Origin: an uncultured Lachnospiraceae bacterium
Lineage (GTDB): Bacteria > Bacillota > Clostridia > Lachnospirales > Lachnospiraceae
Direction of reading: 5' to 3'
NCBI GenBank assembly: GCA_910577655.1
Contig: CAJTOW010000044.1
Coordinates: 1 to 28,664, forward strand
Length of the DNA: 28,664 nt
Shown here: one piece after another, positions 15,590-22,840 of the stretch
How positions within the stretch are numbered: the stretch's first letter is position 1
Layout of the letters: each line of letters begins with the position of its first letter
Translations under genes and position numbers: made by a program
Notes under the pieces: model-generated
Told to the model about the DNA's origin: nothing
Database searches by the model: none
Seen by the model: the letters and a program-made list of their open reading frames with translations, nothing else

Positions 15590-16075
15590 TCAGGGGCTTG
15601 CTGCCCAGCTCATGGCCATAGAGGCCCCGTTAAGAAGCAGAATCCACACCGCTACCGCCAGAGCCGTCCTGGGGCTTATATAGGCCATCAGATAGCCTGC
15701 ACAGGGAATCTGGCATACATAGGTTCCCACCAGCTGTTCCCGGGTGACCGGCGAGAGATCCTCTGTCTCATTGGCATCTCCCCTGGTGGTATAGACCCCG
15801 TCCTGGACGCGGATAACCCGGTGGGTGACCAGTGTGTCACTGCCTGACGGACCTGTCAGACGGTAAGTGACGATATCTCCAGGCCGGACCTCCTTGTCCC
15901 CCTGATTGATAAATGCCACTGAACCCGTATGGATCACCGGTTCCATAGAACCGGACCTGACGATATAAGGTACAACTCCAAAATACCTTGGAATTACAAA
16001 GACTGCTGACAAGATGATCACAGAAACGGTGAGCACCGTGGTGATCTGACTGAATCCGTTAATAAATCTTTTCAT
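15590..16075 (-). CDS. sipW: SipW-type signal peptidase I (S26B family)
   Basis: This 161-residue membrane signal peptidase is of the ER/archaeal type. An N-terminal membrane segment (about 10-36) is followed by the catalytic SGSMEP (Ser43). THRV carries His85 where bacterial type I peptidases have Lys, and RGDAN (Asp100) completes the Ser-His-Asp set. A second hydrophobic stretch lies at the C-terminus (about 132-155). SipW enzymes process TasA-type proteins, and two or three such substrates follow immediately in this operon. AAGGAG lies 5 bases before the ATG. sipW comes first here, whereas in B. subtilis the order is tapA-sipW-tasA. Confidence 0.93.
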   Translation of the reverse strand: MKRFINGFSQITTVLTVSVIILSAVFVIPRYFGVVPYIVRSGSMEPVIHTGSVAFINQGDKEVRPGDIVTYRLTGPSGSDTLVTHRVIRVQDGVYTTRGDANETEDLSPVTREQLVGTYVCQIPCAGYLMAYISPRTALAVAVWILLLNGASMAMSWAASP

Positions 16076-16499
16076 GTAAACTCCTTATATAAGTCTCTTC
16101 GAACGTACATGGATATGACCCTTTTGGCAATTTACCGCAAGTCCGGTACTGCCCAGGGGTTATCTTCCTGCCATGCTGTCTGGAAGATGTTCTTAGAATC
16201 ATTTCAGAACAGCTGCCGTTCAAAAAACGGACGGCTCTGTGGAATGTCCACCTGACGTACGGACAGAAATCTTTCAAAATGTTATAGAAAAATCTGTAAT
16301 ACTTTTCTTATTTCAATGTTTGGAATCTAAGATTACTCAATATAAAGCAGAATTCCAGATTACAAATTTGCAGAATGCAAATAAAAGAAATATGACAACC
16401 GTTCAGAGATCCCCTGAACTTTTATGATTAAAATGCTTTCCGCAACAGCCCAGAGAATCTGGACTGCCACGGAATAGGGCCGTCTGCGCGTTCAATCCA
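16076..16499 (-). other. Long structured leader region upstream of sipW; no gene seen
   Basis: This 424-base stretch lies between the AbiEi-like gene and sipW. On the minus strand it holds several stems: CCGTT-N5-AACGG, GTTCT-N12-AGAAC, ATCTTCC-N13-GGAAGAT, and ACCG-N6-CGGT close to sipW. I found no convincing -35/-10 pair; a TATAAC at about 16285 is the best -10-like sequence. A 72-codon open frame here (16059-16277) has no recognisable features. I saw no signature of a known riboswitch such as the cyclic di-GMP class I motif. Confidence 0.4.
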
Positions 16500-17096
16500 T
16501 CACAGATAACGGCCTAACTGGTTCACCATACGCAGCTTCCTGGCGTACTGGAGAAGCCGGTCGCGGGTCTGCTCCTGCTTCTTGTAGTTCTCAAGAATCA
16601 GACAGAAAATGCTCTCGTCAATATCATCCTTGAACCGGATACAATCGCACACGCTCCGCTCCACACCGTATATAATGTAGTCTCCAAACTCTGTATGTAC
16701 TACCTGCTGCTGCTCCTTGAAGTTGCTGTCAGAGTAGTAATGTCTGGAAATCGGAAAATTCATGGCGAGCTTACTCCGGTCATTTCTGCTGGTGGCCACC
16801 GAGACCACCGGCGGCTCCACATCAATGAGCCCCTGGTAAAAACAGGCACTGTCCGCGCATACCACCGCCTTGGAGTTGCTCTTGCCGATCTCAATTGCTT
16901 TGTACTCCGACGGCTTCTTATACTCGGCGCAGCTGAACCAGTATACACCGTGATATACCTTCTCCAGCATACCGTTGGATACAAACTCCGCGATCTGGCG
17001 GTTCGTCAGACCTTCTCTCAGCAAATCCGAGGTTCCGATGTATCCCTTATACTTAGTAGACAGATTACGACACTTTTCATAGGTATCCTTCAGCAT
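16500..17096 (-). CDS. AbiEi-like winged-helix protein (type IV antitoxin family), orphan
   Basis: This 198-residue protein starts with a winged-helix domain of the AbiEi_4 type (KGYIGTSDLLREGLTNRQIA, then MLEKVYHGVYWF) and continues with the AbiEi-type C-terminal domain (VVCADSACFYQGL, later GVERSVCDCIRFKDDID). AbiEi proteins are antitoxins and autorepressors paired with the nucleotidyltransferase toxin AbiEii, but no AbiEii gene adjoins it here. I chose the ATG at 17096 because GGAGGG lies 7 bases upstream; the ATG at 17114 has no ribosome binding site. A consensus promoter lies just upstream. It may be a free-standing regulator or the remnant of a toxin-antitoxin pair. Whether it controls the sipW operon downstream on the same strand is speculation. 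Confidence 0.7.
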   Translation of the reverse strand: MLKDTYEKCRNLSTKYKGYIGTSDLLREGLTNRQIAEFVSNGMLEKVYHGVYWFSCAEYKKPSEYKAIEIGKSNSKAVVCADSACFYQGLIDVEPPVVSVATSRNDRSKLAMNFPISRHYYSDSNFKEQQQVVHTEFGDYIIYGVERSVCDCIRFKDDIDESIFCLILENYKKQEQTRDRLLQYARKLRMVNQLGRYL

Positions 17097-17128
17097 CTCT
17101 TTTCCCTCCGGCATTTTTAACTACGCAA

Positions 17129-17157
17129 ATGATAACATTTTCTTATGCGCATGTCAA
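17129..17157 (-). promoter_or_regulatory. Promoter of the AbiEi-like gene
   Basis: On the minus strand: -35 TTGACA (17157-17152), 17-base spacer, -10 TATCAT (17134-17129). An inverted repeat AAATG-ATAA-CATTT overlaps the -10 and could be an operator for autorepression, as known for AbiEi. Confidence 0.7.
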
Positions 17158-17258
17158 GTACTTTTTGAAAAAAATTTAAATTTCTTGACAAGTTCCCTGA
17201 ATTATGGCAATCTGGATAGGATCCGCGGCTCCATCTGCACTACAGCGAGGTACCTGTC

Positions 17259-17960
17259 ATGATCTACGAACACATAATTCCGGCTACATTTATCGAACGT
17301 CCCAACCGCTTCATCGCCTATGCAAAATACCAGGATTCCATCCTGAAATGCCACGTGAAGAACACCGGACGCTGCAAAGAACTGCTGCTTCCGGGCACAC
17401 AGATCCTTCTCCAGCACCACCCGGACGCAGCCTCCACTGGCCGCAAGACGGAATATTCCCTGATCAGTGTCTACAAGGATATGGCATCCGGCAGACAGCT
17501 GATCAACATGGACTCCCAGGCCCCCAACCAGGTAGCCTGGGAATGGCTGCAGAAGGATCCGGCCAACCAGAATATCCGCCGGGAGGTCCGGTTCGGCCAG
17601 TCCAGGTTTGACTTTTCCTTTGTCCGCCAGGGCAGGCCGGCATTCATGGAAGTCAAGGGTGTGACCCTGGAGCAGAACGGTACCGCACGTTTTCCCGATG
17701 CCCCCACAGAACGTGGTGTCCGGCATCTCCAGGAACTGGAGCTTGCCCTGACCCAGGGCTATGAGGCTTATGTCCTGTTCGTCATTGCCATGAAAGGGAT
17801 CCGCCTGTTTGAGCCCAACAGGGCCACCCACCCGGAATTTGCTTATGCCCTGGCCCACGCCTCGAAAAAGGGAGTAAAGATCCTGGCCTATGACTGCAGG
17901 GTCACAAAAGACTCCCTGGAAATCGACCAGCCCATTCCTGTCAGGCTGGAGCCTATCTGA
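17259..17960 (+). CDS. sfsA: DNA/RNA nuclease SfsA homologue
   Basis: This 233-residue protein matches the SfsA family over its full length, with the N-terminal OB-like part (FIERPNRFIAYAKYQ, then HVKNTGRCKELLLPG) and the PD-(D/E)XK-like nuclease part with RFDF, FMEVKGVTL, FPDAPTERGVRHLQEL and FVIAMKG. E. coli SfsA was first described as a sugar fermentation stimulation protein and is now annotated as a nuclease; its role here is unknown. A short GAGG lies about 10 bases before the ATG. It converges on polA with a 56-base gap. No strong promoter was found upstream, although TTGACA occurs near 17184. Confidence 0.92.
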   Translation: MIYEHIIPATFIERPNRFIAYAKYQDSILKCHVKNTGRCKELLLPGTQILLQHHPDAASTGRKTEYSLISVYKDMASGRQLINMDSQAPNQVAWEWLQKDPANQNIRREVRFGQSRFDFSFVRQGRPAFMEVKGVTLEQNGTARFPDAPTERGVRHLQELELALTQGYEAYVLFVIAMKGIRLFEPNRATHPEFAYALAHASKKGVKILAYDCRVTKDSLEIDQPIPVRLEPI

Positions 17961-17986
17961 GCTGCTTCCAGAAAGCTGCTTCCAGA
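17960..17986. repeat. Short tandem duplication between sfsA and polA
   Basis: AGCTGCTTCCAGA occurs twice with a period of 14 bases (17960-17972 and 17974-17986), beginning at the last base of the sfsA stop codon. No clear terminator is seen in this 56-base convergent gap. Confidence 0.6.
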
Positions 17987-18016
17987 CACGCTCCGGCACA
18001 TTTTCACATGCATTTT

Positions 18017-20683
18017 CTATTTTGCATCAAACCAGGTATCCCCGCTCTGGGCCTCCACCTCCAGCGCCACCTTCAGGCTGGCAGCCCCCTTCATCTTCTC
18101 TTCCAGAAGCTGTGTTACCTCCTCCAGCTCCGGCTCCCAGGTCTCCACCAGAAGCTCATCATGGACCTGGAGAACGATCCGTGACTTAAGTCCTCTCTTT
18201 AACAGCTCCTGGTCCACTGCAATCATGGCCAGCTTCATGATATCGGCGGCCGTCCCCTGGATAGGGGAATTCATGGCAACCCGCTCCCCGAAGGAACGCT
18301 GCATGAAATTGGCGGATTTCAGCTCCGGAACCGGCCTGCGGCGTTCAAAAAGGCTGGTCACATAGCCCTTCTCCTTCCCCTCCGCCACTTGTCTGTCCAG
18401 AAATGCCTTGACCCCGGGATAGGTCTCAAAATACTTGCTGATATACTCCAGGGCTTCCTGTTTTGTGATGCTTAAGCCCTCGCTGAGACCAAAGGCACTG
18501 ATCCCGTACACGATGCCGAAATTCACTGCCTTGGCATTGCGCCGCTGCAGGGAGGTGACCTCCTCCAGGGGCGTGTGGAACACCTGGGAGGCCGTGATGG
18601 CATGGATATCCTGGGCTTCCCCGTAAGCCCGGATCAGCCGCTCATCCCCGGACATATGGGCAAGGACCCGCAGTTCGATCTGGGAATAATCCGCATCCAC
18701 AAACACATACCCGTCCTCCGGCACAAACACCTTGCGGATGGCCCGTCCCAGCTCCATGCGGACCGGGATATTCTGCAGGTTTGGCTCTGTGCTGCTGATC
18801 CGTCCGGTAGCCGTGATGGTCTGGTTAAATTTCCCATGAATCCTCTGATCCTCACCGATGTAGACCGCAAGCCCTTCCGCATAGGTGGAATTCAGCTTGG
18901 CCAGCTGCCGGTAATCCAGGATCATCCGGACCACCGGGTAATCCGGCGCCAGCTTCTCCAGCACATCCGCCGCAGTGGAATATCCTGTCTTGGTTTTCTT
19001 TCCGTGAGGAAGCTCCATCTTCTCAAAAAGGATCTCCCCAAGCTGTTTGGGGGAATTGATATTGAACTTCTCCCCGGCCAGGTCATAGATCTCCTGCTCC
19101 AGCCCGTTTATACGGACCTTCAGCTTGTCACCGTAAGTTTTTAACTGCTCCCGGTCCACCCGGATCCCGGCTTTCTCCATCCGGTCCAGGCTGTAGACCA
19201 GTGGCATTTCCATGCTCTGGTATAAGCTGTCCATGCCTGTTCCTTTAAGCTGCTCCAGAAGCACCGGCATGGCCTTCCAGGAAATATAGCTCATGTAGCA
19301 GGCACAGTTGACAGCCCGCTGCTCTCCCCTGGCCAGAACACGTGCCAGGGGCTCCCTCCCCAGCAGGTCACCGGCAGAAGGAACCGCCATATCCAGATAA
19401 TCCCTGGCCAGATCATCATATGCATAGGTATCCTTCAGGGGATTGAGAAGGTACCCGGCGATCCCCGCATCCAGAACCGGCGCGCCGTATCCGGCCGAGA
19501 GATACTTCAGCTGGGATTTCCAGTCCGTGGTCGCCATCCAGCAGCCGCCGGCTCCGGGAAATCCCGGCTCCTTCTTCATCTTTACAAGGGCATCCAGCTT
19601 CTCACAGAGGTAAGCTGCCGTGACCAGGCCGCCTACCGGTACCGCATAGGAAGCATCCTCCCCCAGGCAGACAGACAGCCCCGCCACCCCATCCTCCGAG
19701 AGAATCAGCTGGAATCCCAGGGTCCCACTGGCCCCGGCCTGCTCAAAAAGCTGCTCCGCACCTTCCAGATCATCGATGATCCAGAAGGAATCCTCCGCCT
19801 GGGAAGCTCCCATCTGGGCCGCGTCAAAGCGTTTCAGGATGGATTTGAACTCCAGGCGCTTCATATACTGGTAGGCCTCCGGTGTATAGAGGTTTCCGAT
19901 GGCCGCGTCCTCGTAGGAGAACTCAATAGGACAGTCCAGGCAGATAGTAGCCAGCTCCTTGCTGAGCACTGCCAGATCATAATGTTCTTCCAGGGCCTTT
20001 CTGGCCCTGGGCGGCTTAATCTCTTCCAGATGGTCATGGGCATTTTCAATGCTCTTGTAATCCACGATCAGCTTCGTGGCAGTCTTCTCCCCGATGGACG
20101 GAACACCAGGAATATTGTCTGAGGCATCTCCCATAAGAGCCTTGACATCAATATACTCCCTGGGGCTGACCTGGTACTCCCGCTGCACATCCTCCGGATA
20201 ATAGTCCTTCACCTCCGTGCCGCCCCGGGTGGTCTTGGGCATCCGGATCTTGATATGGGTATCCGCCAGCTGCAGAAGATCCCTATCCCCGGATACGATG
20301 GACACCTCGGTCTCCTCCCCTGCACAGCGTTTTGCCACGGTTCCCAGAATATCGTCCGCCTCGAAACCGGCCAGGGTCAGGATGGGAATGCCCATGGCGG
20401 CAAGAACCTCCTTCATCAGCGGCACCTGCTCCCTGAGCTCCTCCGGCATGGGCTTGCGGGTCCCCTTGTACTCCGGGTACTGCTCATGCCGGAAGGTAGG
20501 CTCCTTCCGGTCAAATGCCACCGCCACATGGTCGGCCTTCTCGTCTTCAAGTATTTTAAACATAATATTGAGGAACCCATACACCGCATTGGTATGAAGT
20601 CCCTCCGAATTGGTCAGCTCCGGCACCCCGTAAAAGGCCCGGTTCAAAATGCTGTGTCCGTCAATCAAAACAAGTTTTTCCAT
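18017..20683 (-). CDS. polA: DNA polymerase I
   Basis: This 888-residue enzyme handles Okazaki fragment maturation and repair synthesis. Residues 1 to about 290 are the 5' nuclease domain (MEKLVLIDGHSILNRAFYG, FEADDILG, SGDRDLLQL, and the helix-hairpin-helix GDASDNIPGVPSIGEKTA). Residues about 300-470 resemble the 3'-5' exonuclease domain but lack the DxE carboxylates (the site reads FQLIL), so proofreading is probably absent, as in many Firmicutes. The polymerase domain holds motif A DADYSQIELR (about 662), motif B RRNAKAVNFGIVYG (about 714) and motif C QVHDELLVE (about 836). I chose the ATG at 20683: AAGGAG lies 7 bases upstream and MEKLVLIDG is the family start. It lies 118 bases after the anti-sigma-like gene and is probably co-transcribed with it. 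Confidence 0.97.
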   Translation of the reverse strand: MEKLVLIDGHSILNRAFYGVPELTNSEGLHTNAVYGFLNIMFKILEDEKADHVAVAFDRKEPTFRHEQYPEYKGTRKPMPEELREQVPLMKEVLAAMGIPILTLAGFEADDILGTVAKRCAGEETEVSIVSGDRDLLQLADTHIKIRMPKTTRGGTEVKDYYPEDVQREYQVSPREYIDVKALMGDASDNIPGVPSIGEKTATKLIVDYKSIENAHDHLEEIKPPRARKALEEHYDLAVLSKELATICLDCPIEFSYEDAAIGNLYTPEAYQYMKRLEFKSILKRFDAAQMGASQAEDSFWIIDDLEGAEQLFEQAGASGTLGFQLILSEDGVAGLSVCLGEDASYAVPVGGLVTAAYLCEKLDALVKMKKEPGFPGAGGCWMATTDWKSQLKYLSAGYGAPVLDAGIAGYLLNPLKDTYAYDDLARDYLDMAVPSAGDLLGREPLARVLARGEQRAVNCACYMSYISWKAMPVLLEQLKGTGMDSLYQSMEMPLVYSLDRMEKAGIRVDREQLKTYGDKLKVRINGLEQEIYDLAGEKFNINSPKQLGEILFEKMELPHGKKTKTGYSTAADVLEKLAPDYPVVRMILDYRQLAKLNSTYAEGLAVYIGEDQRIHGKFNQTITATGRISSTEPNLQNIPVRMELGRAIRKVFVPEDGYVFVDADYSQIELRVLAHMSGDERLIRAYGEAQDIHAITASQVFHTPLEEVTSLQRRNAKAVNFGIVYGISAFGLSEGLSITKQEALEYISKYFETYPGVKAFLDRQVAEGKEKGYVTSLFERRRPVPELKSANFMQRSFGERVAMNSPIQGTAADIMKLAMIAVDQELLKRGLKSRIVLQVHDELLVETWEPELEEVTQLLEEKMKGAASLKVALEVEAQSGDTWFDAK

Positions 20684-20801
20684 AGTTCTCTCCTTTTCAG
20701 ACACACTCCATGGCTGTCCGGCTCTGTCTATGGGCCAGACACCTGCACCCACAGCCAGTGAATCCAGTCAGCGAACAGACGCGCCGGATCTGCCGGTGCT
20801 G

Positions 20802-21152
20802 TTATAGAAATCCACTCTGCACCCAGATCCGGATCTGAAGCATCAGAGTCGTCAGAACTCCCACTGTCAGCAGGGTACCCACCGCATAGCTGATGACCTT
20901 CCTGAGCCGTGTGGCCCGGATGAGAAATGCCGACGTCTCCAGACTCTCCTCCAGCGCCCCTGCCACATCGTACATGCCGGTGCCGCTCTCCAGCTGGCGC
21001 AGTCCCAGAAAGACCGTGTAATAGATCTCCAGCTCCTCCTTGCAGGAAGTACACTGCTCCACATGCTGGACAAAGGCTTCCAGCTCTGTCTCACTTAACT
21101 GGTTATCAATATAGGGCATTACCATCTTCTCGGCTTCCTTGCAGGTCAGCAT
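20802..21152 (-). CDS. Zinc-finger anti-sigma-factor-like membrane protein
   Basis: This 116-residue protein begins MLTCKEAEKMVMPYIDNQLS and has the anti-sigma zinc motif HVEQCTSC (His30, Cys34, Cys37), typical of zf-HC2/ZAS proteins that hold ECF sigma factors. One membrane helix follows at about residues 90-110, with a short C-terminal tail. AGGAGG lies 6 bases before the chosen ATG; longer in-frame starts have no such site. No sigma-factor gene is adjacent: upstream is the divergent aminotransferase and downstream is polA. Either the partner is encoded elsewhere or the protein has another job. Confidence 0.8.
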   Translation of the reverse strand: MLTCKEAEKMVMPYIDNQLSETELEAFVQHVEQCTSCKEELEIYYTVFLGLRQLESGTGMYDVAGALEESLETSAFLIRATRLRKVISYAVGTLLTVGVLTTLMLQIRIWVQSGFL

Positions 21153-21192
21153 GAGGTACCTCCTGATTCTTTTCAGAGCATGAATATGTACT

Positions 21193-21221
21193 ATCATACA
21201 ATAAACAGAACATATTTTCAA
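21193..21221 (-). promoter_or_regulatory. Promoter of the anti-sigma-like gene and probably polA
   Basis: On the minus strand: -35 TTGAAA (21221-21216), 17-base spacer, -10 TATGAT (21198-21193), about 40 bases before the start codon. Confidence 0.7.
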
Positions 21222-21251
21222 TGCCCCAGAATGCAGAAAAACGGGGGTGAT

Positions 21252-21291
21252 GTTCCGGGGGGGGTACGCTCTGGAAAAAGTTTTCCAGAGC
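21252..21291. repeat. Dispersed intergenic repeat, family 2, copy 2, with perfect palindrome
   Basis: It shares TGTTCCG and then the exact 19-mer GGGTACGCTCTGGAAAAAG (21262-21280) with 2950-2976. Here the second half completes a perfect palindrome: GCTCTGGAAAA, AG, TTTTCCAGAGC (21268-21291). It lies between two divergent promoters. Confidence 0.65.
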
Positions 21292-21388
21292 TGGTATCTG
21301 CCGGTCGGGGGGAAACAACCTGGCCATGAATAGTAACCTGTAATACTAACAGCCATAACTTTATTTTCGTAACAGTTTTGTTTTGCGG

Positions 21389-21417
21389 TTGACTCTTTTT
21401 TTATTCTCTGCTAGAAT
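21389..21417 (+). promoter_or_regulatory. Promoter of the aminotransferase gene
   Basis: -35 TTGACT (21389-21394), 17-base spacer, -10 TAGAAT (21412-21417). The transcript would start near 21424, giving a leader of about 190 bases that contains repeat copy C. Confidence 0.75.
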
Positions 21418-21480
21418 CTGGAATCATGCAGTCAAATACCCCATAAGGTGGAACGCACAGCTGCCGGAAAGTAATGTTAA

Positions 21481-21556
21481 GGTAACAGTTCAGACGGCCG
21501 CTTCTTGTCCCCGATGCTTTTTGGGGACATGAAGATGGCCTGTCTGAACTGTTACA
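21481..21556. repeat. Palindromic intergenic repeat, family 1, copy C
   Basis: The outer arms GTAACAGTTCAGAC and GTCTGAACTGTTAC (21482-21495 and 21542-21555) are perfect. Inner arms GGCC / GGCC and CTTCTTGTCCCC / GGGGACATGAAG (one mismatch) extend them into a hairpin of about 75 bases. It sits in the 5' leader of the aminotransferase. Both flanks resemble those of copy B (AAGGT before, ACATTTTAAGACTCA after). Confidence 0.75.
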
Positions 21557-21612
21557 TTTTAAGACTCACTCTGGCCAAAAGGCATTTCCACTACAAAGAA
21601 AGAAGGTACCCC

Positions 21613-22776
21613 ATGCCAAAATTAAACGAACATTACCAGAACCTGAAAGAAAGCTATCTTTTCTCTGAGATTGCCCACCGTGTAGCCGCCTACAGTCAGG
21701 CCCACCCGGACCAGAAGATCATCCGTCTGGGGATCGGTGACGTGACTCTGCCCCTGACCTCCATGGCTATAGATGGCCTCCATGAGGGTGTGGATGCCAT
21801 GGCCTCCTCTGAGACCTTTAAGGGCTATGGACCGGAGCAGGGCTATGAATTTTTGCGGGATGCTATTGCTGGCTATTATGAGCGCAACGGTGTCCCTATG
21901 GATGCCGCTGACATCTTCATCTCTGACGGTGCCAAAAGCGATACCGGCAATATTTCCGAGCTGTTCTCTGCGGACAATGTGATTCTGATTCCGGACCCGG
22001 TCTACCCGGTCTATGTGGACTCCAATATCATGAGCGGCAAGCAGGTGACCTATCTGTCCGGCAATGCCGAAAACCAGTTTCTCCCCATGCCGGACCACCG
22101 CGTCCATGCGGACATCATCTATCTGTGCTCCCCCAACAATCCCACAGGAGCTGTCTACAACAGGGAACAGTTGAAGGAGTGGGTGGACTATGCCTTAAAG
22201 GAGCATGCGGTCATTCTGTTCGATTCCGCCTACGAGGCATTTATCACAGATCCGGCTCTTCCCAGAAGCATCTATGCCATCGAAGGGGCAAAAAAATGTG
22301 CCATCGAGTTCGGCTCTCTGTCCAAGACCGCCGGCTTCACCGGCACCCGCTGCGGCTATACGGTGGTTCCCAGGGAGCTGGTCTTTCCCACCTCCGACGG
22401 ACGGGAGCTGTCCCTCCACGCCATGTGGAACCGCAGACAGTCCACCAAGTTCAATGGAACCTCCTACATCATCCAGAAAGGCGCTGCTGCCGTTTTCACA
22501 GAAGAAGGCATGGCCCAGTGCATGGAGCATATCCATTATTACCAGGAAAATGCCCGCATGATCTCGGAAACCCTTTCCCGCAAAGGGATCCGGTTCTTCG
22601 GCGGCATCCACTCCCCCTACATCTGGTTTGAATGCCCGGACGGGATGGAATCCTGGGAATTCTTCGACTACCTGTTAAACAAAGCCCAGATCGTAGGCAC
22701 TCCCGGCGCCGGGTTTGGTGAGAACGGAAAGAACTACTTCCGGCTTACCTCCTTTGGGGAGCATGGGAAGGCTTGA
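21613..22776 (+). CDS. dapL: LL-diaminopimelate aminotransferase, probably C-terminally truncated
   Basis: This 387-residue PLP enzyme of fold type I converts tetrahydrodipicolinate to LL-diaminopimelate, for lysine and cell wall synthesis. Typical features are IRLGIGDVTLPL and GYGPEQGYEFLRDAI near the start, PDPVYPVYVDSN, CSPNNPTGAVYNREQL, and the PLP lysine in FGSLSKTAGFTGTRCGY. I chose the ATG at 21613 because AGAAGG lies 6 bases upstream and the family starts MPKLNEHYxNLKESYLF. The end is odd: after YFRLTSFGEHGKA the frame stops, while the +1 frame reads GRLERLL and then TAG (22787-22789), like the usual family C-terminus. A small deletion is likely. Other class I aminotransferase roles are less likely. 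Confidence 0.88.
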   Translation: MPKLNEHYQNLKESYLFSEIAHRVAAYSQAHPDQKIIRLGIGDVTLPLTSMAIDGLHEGVDAMASSETFKGYGPEQGYEFLRDAIAGYYERNGVPMDAADIFISDGAKSDTGNISELFSADNVILIPDPVYPVYVDSNIMSGKQVTYLSGNAENQFLPMPDHRVHADIIYLCSPNNPTGAVYNREQLKEWVDYALKEHAVILFDSAYEAFITDPALPRSIYAIEGAKKCAIEFGSLSKTAGFTGTRCGYTVVPRELVFPTSDGRELSLHAMWNRRQSTKFNGTSYIIQKGAAAVFTEEGMAQCMEHIHYYQENARMISETLSRKGIRFFGGIHSPYIWFECPDGMESWEFFDYLLNKAQIVGTPGAGFGENGKNYFRLTSFGEHGKA

Positions 22777-22803
22777 GAGGCTGCTGTAGCCGGACCAGAA
22801 AAT

Positions 22804-22832
22804 GGGGCGCCGGCATATTTCCCGGCAGCCCC
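22804..22832. terminator. Bidirectional terminator between the aminotransferase and YitT genes
   Basis: Stem GGGGC-GCCGG with CCGGC-A-GCCCC (one-base bulge, eight-base loop), followed by TTCCTTTG on the plus side and ATTTTCT on the minus side. It lies between convergent genes. The U-tracts are moderate. Confidence 0.65.
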
Positions 22833-22840
22833 TTCCTTTG

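Noticed and set aside
16059..16277. 72-codon minus-strand frame upstream of sipW
   Set aside because: Overlaps the sipW start in another frame, no recognisable domain; treated as leader sequence.
16080..16290. Cyclic di-GMP class I riboswitch before sipW
   Set aside because: Looked for because matrix operons are often so controlled; the conserved GGGCAAACC and GACGCAAAGCC-type segments are absent.
16395..16425. GTTCAG / CTGAAC hairpin as another copy of repeat family 1 or as a terminator
   Set aside because: Only a six-base stem with a poor U-tract; it lacks the AACAGTTCAGAC end sequence of the family.
5240..17114. Sortase gene in the surface-protein region
   Set aside because: No frame has a TLxTC-type sortase active site; anchoring must depend on a sortase encoded outside the window.
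17202..17999. 265-codon minus-strand frame over sfsA
   Set aside because: Antisense to a full-length SfsA match; no family features.
21424..21612. Lysine riboswitch in the dapL leader
   Set aside because: The leader is short and mostly repeat copy C; no L-box core was recognised.
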